DNA of 64,000 nt from Styela clava (Eukaryota > Chordata > Ascidiacea > Stolidobranchia > Styelidae): the NCBI RefSeq assembly GCF_964204865.1, contig NC_135258.1, forward strand, positions 9,601,001 through 9,665,000, read 5' to 3'. The notes beneath the pieces were generated by a model. The model did not search any database. It had not been told where the DNA came from and saw only the letters and a list, made by a program, of their open reading frames with translations. The stretch's first letter is position 1; each line of letters starts with the position of its first letter. Below are positions 60,521 to 64,000 of the stretch, piece by piece. Made by a program: the position numbers and the translations under genes.

Positions 60521-61729
60521 ATTTGTTGCATTTCGAATTTTTTCTTATTGCGAATAAAAAGCCACTGGCAAGTAAATGCCAAGTTTCAACATCCATTTTT
60601 CTTGTTTTAGTTTCAACATATTCAATACAAAAAATGAAATAATACAGCCATTTAAAACAAAACGGCCAAAAAAACTTGTTTTAAAATTATATATTAAATT
60701 ATATATATTGAAAAAATCTCTACCAGTCTGTATTTATCTCCATCGCGAGAAGCAGCCCTTACCATCCCATCTGCATTGCTAAAGTGTTCCGTATGTAACG
60801 CCATCCATTGATTGACAAGTATCCAAAAGCACTCTTCACCATTCGCCGAGCCACCCGCAGTTAAATATCCTCTTTTCTCGATTAAAACCATTTCTACACA
60901 AATATATGTCTTACTCAATAACATGACAATACAAAACATGCCATAAGTTTACTTCATATATGTATTGTTTTCACATTTCAAGGTATTTTACTTTAAACTA
61001 CATTTAAATTCCAAACTGTAAATAACAAAATATGCAATGTCCGAATTCTCCAGAACTATTCCGTGTCAACATCAATCCCAACTAGGCGACGACAATATTC
61101 TCGCACATAAAACAAACTCAAAAGACACACACGTTTTGGGCAAAGTAGCGACATAGTACATAAAATATGACAGTACGCAAAATTTTACATTGGGGTAAAG
61201 TTTCGAAGCTATAACAACTATTTTACTCGAGTGCATATTGACATTAAACAACCAGAACACCAAACACATCATTACGGTAACTCGTTTTTTTTTAATGGTC
61301 GAGCGGTAAAGAGTTAATACTAAGGTTAATTTGATGCAAATACATCACAAAGGGTACTGGCGTTTCTCGAATTTAGAAGATTAAGTATTTATTCCATTTG
61401 CCAACTTCGACTAAAACAAGAGTCCAATACTATTTCAACATATTTACTCCTTTAATAAGCGCCAATGCGAAGTTCACAAAACTACTCCAGTCATAAGCAT
61501 TGTTAAACAATAATCCGACATTTTTCTAATCTATTATTCAGCTTGAATGTATTTATGATATCATGCTCAACAAAAAATATCACGTGGTATTTATATTTTG
61601 TCACTTCTTAAAAATGTTAGAAGGTCCATGTGCAGGCAGATGCTTAAATTTAGATAGCTTAAATTTAGACGGGTGAGAAATCGAACTTTTATTCGATAAT
61701 GTACTGTCAACGTGAAATATTATGATAGG

Positions 61730-61890
61730 ATGCGTCTATTTCTTCTGGGGAGGGCTCGTGCTTATTCATATATATGACAAATCACGGCCCCTCAGTGGTT
61801 ATTAGTTAACCAGTTATTCTTTTCAGATGCATAGACTTGAGGCTGGAAGAGACTCTAACCACCAACGGTTACTTGAAACATCTTACCACG
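61730..61890 (-). repeat. SINE fragment
   Basis: Shares GTTATTAGTTAACCAGTTAT, TTCAGATGCATAGACTTGA and a 'gggga(g)' start with the reverse-orientation SINE at 37.0-37.4 kb. It is a diverged copy lacking the tRNA-like head. Confidence 0.5.
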
Positions 61891-63151
61891 GCGAGAAGTG
61901 AACATAACTATCCCCCATCCCGCGCAGTTTATCAGCGGTACAATGACAAACATGATCTAAATACGATGCGCCAATCCGTCCAAATCTGCTGAATATCCAT
62001 AGATATTAGTCCGCATTTCCTGCTAACTTCCCTTTTTTAAACTCTCAGGACTCTTACACTATCAGACTTTCTATAGATCGTATTGTAAAAAGTTAGCCAC
62101 TAGCCAGAATGAAAAGAAATCAGGATAACTGAAAGAAACTGTAGACTGATATTTCTCGATTACCACAAACTCTCAAAGTAGCTCATTCCAGTTCCACAAC
62201 GGGCATATATTTTCCAAGTTGACACCTACAACGTAGGTTCTTACTTCACCGATAAACATTTGTCCAATGCAAAATGATGTCACACATATCAGACACAATC
62301 TGTTTACGACTAGACGATTACTGTAGCTAATATGACATGGGATATAGTTCTTACAATTTTTTCAATCAATCGAATAACATTAAAACAGTCATAGGAAAAG
62401 CACTAAATCACGAAAACTTTAAAATTCGGTACAATTCTTTCTATAGGCTATTATATTCAATATTATTGAAACATCGACATTTGAATATTCAATATTTCAA
62501 TGCTATAAGTCAGAATCGTATAAACAAAATCATCGAGTGTTTAACAGACTTGGGGGAGCATAATTACTCGTGAAACCACAAAAAGGAACGTCAAATATAA
62601 CATTGAATTACTATATCCTAAAAAACTAGTAAAATTCAAACCGTTGATCGACAACCGGACTTATCAGTTTCTAGACCCCCAATGTCGTATATATATGTAC
62701 TGAAATTGACATAAAAACTTTGAAATTAGTAGCAGTTGATTTTATTTGTTGTGGAGATGTAGAATACCTAATACTCGTATAGGAATTATGATAGTGTAGT
62801 ATTTTACACAGTGTACCGGTTAGACTTACAGTCTCTGAACAAGTCTCTGTAGGGAACCATTCGAGTCTTTATAAAGATTCAAATTCCATAGCAATATAAA
62901 TTAATACAATATATGTGACAAGCATTTATTCAATAAGATGATTGCATTGACAAGAAGTCAAGGAAAAAATGTGACATGCACCTCAATAAAAAAACTAAAA
63001 CAAAATGGAGTTATCCATGATAAACCATCAAAATATTTTTAACTCAAACATTTTTAAGAGTGTCTCTGAAGACACCCACTTCTGGCCGTTTTATTTGTAA
63101 ATTTCGAGTTATATTATCATAATACAGGTATATTATTAGTTTTTTGAGAAA

Positions 63152-64000
<849 letters not shown>

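Larger units (their letters stand above)
59402..63089. other. intergenic region with repeats
   Basis: No supported gene. It contains a hAT-type end at 59,740, a repeat at 60.07-60.52 kb and a SINE fragment at 61.73-61.89 kb. On the minus strand at about 60,898-60,763, a frame lies between a possible acceptor (tttgtgtag) and a good donor (ATG/gtaagg), containing RGYLTAGGSANGEECFWILV. I recognise no family there and similar sequence could be SINE-derived, so it is not called as a gene. Confidence 0.5.

Noticed and set aside
60694-60939. 81-codon minus-strand open frame as an exon downstream of the SERCA gene
   Set aside because: A possible acceptor and donor exist, but no partner exons or family match; SINE-derived sequence is as likely.

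Overview
The window is animal nuclear DNA: AT-rich, with genes split by many short introns, no operons, and many transposable elements. The recognisable genes are metazoan: a SERCA calcium pump, RNA polymerase I subunit POLR1E, ALG14, a BRMS1/BRMS1L homologue, and invertebrate-type GH16 beta-1,3-glucanases. Compact introns, secreted GH16 genes and MITE-rich intergenic DNA would suit a marine invertebrate, possibly a tunicate. That placement is a guess; no single feature proves it.

Layout. 1-17.4 kb: no convincing gene, only a (TA)n run, scattered MITEs and two weak exon candidates (12.2-12.6 and 13.35-13.47 kb). 17.4-34.9 kb: a tandem segmental duplication. Unit A (about 17.4-25.4 kb) and unit B (about 27.55-34.9 kb) each carry a complete ten-exon GH16 gene on the minus strand, with identical exon lengths in the two copies. 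Each also carries a decayed third GH16 copy upstream of the intact gene. The units are separated by about 2 kb of retroelement and hAT debris. 35-38.8 kb: a hAT deletion derivative, tRNA-derived SINE copies and a hAT MITE. 38,821-45,499: a complete 6.7 kb Mutator-like element (MULE) with a perfect 8-bp target-site duplication. Its inverted termini of about 1.4-1.55 kb are built from higher-order tandem repeats. It encodes an intact 589-aa transposase and a PHD-finger ORF, and has two nested insertions. 45.6-47.4 kb: two further TIR elements.

47.7-59.2 kb is a compact island of three housekeeping genes. BRMS1-like (plus, 8 exons, 436 aa) converges on ALG14 (minus, 4 exons, 211 aa). ALG14 is head-to-head with POLR1E (plus, 11 exons, 396 aa) across 427 bp. 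One BRMS1-like intron is best read as a U12-type AT-AC intron. 59.2-63.1 kb holds repeats. 63,152-64,000 is the 3' end of a SERCA gene (minus), cut by the window edge, uninterrupted over its last 282 codons and ending in a dilysine ER-retrieval motif.

The most interesting items are the MULE with repeat-built termini, the AT-AC intron, and the GH16 duplication with its relic third copies. All exon models were built by hand from splice signals, reading phase and remembered family sequences; none was tested by search or transcript.
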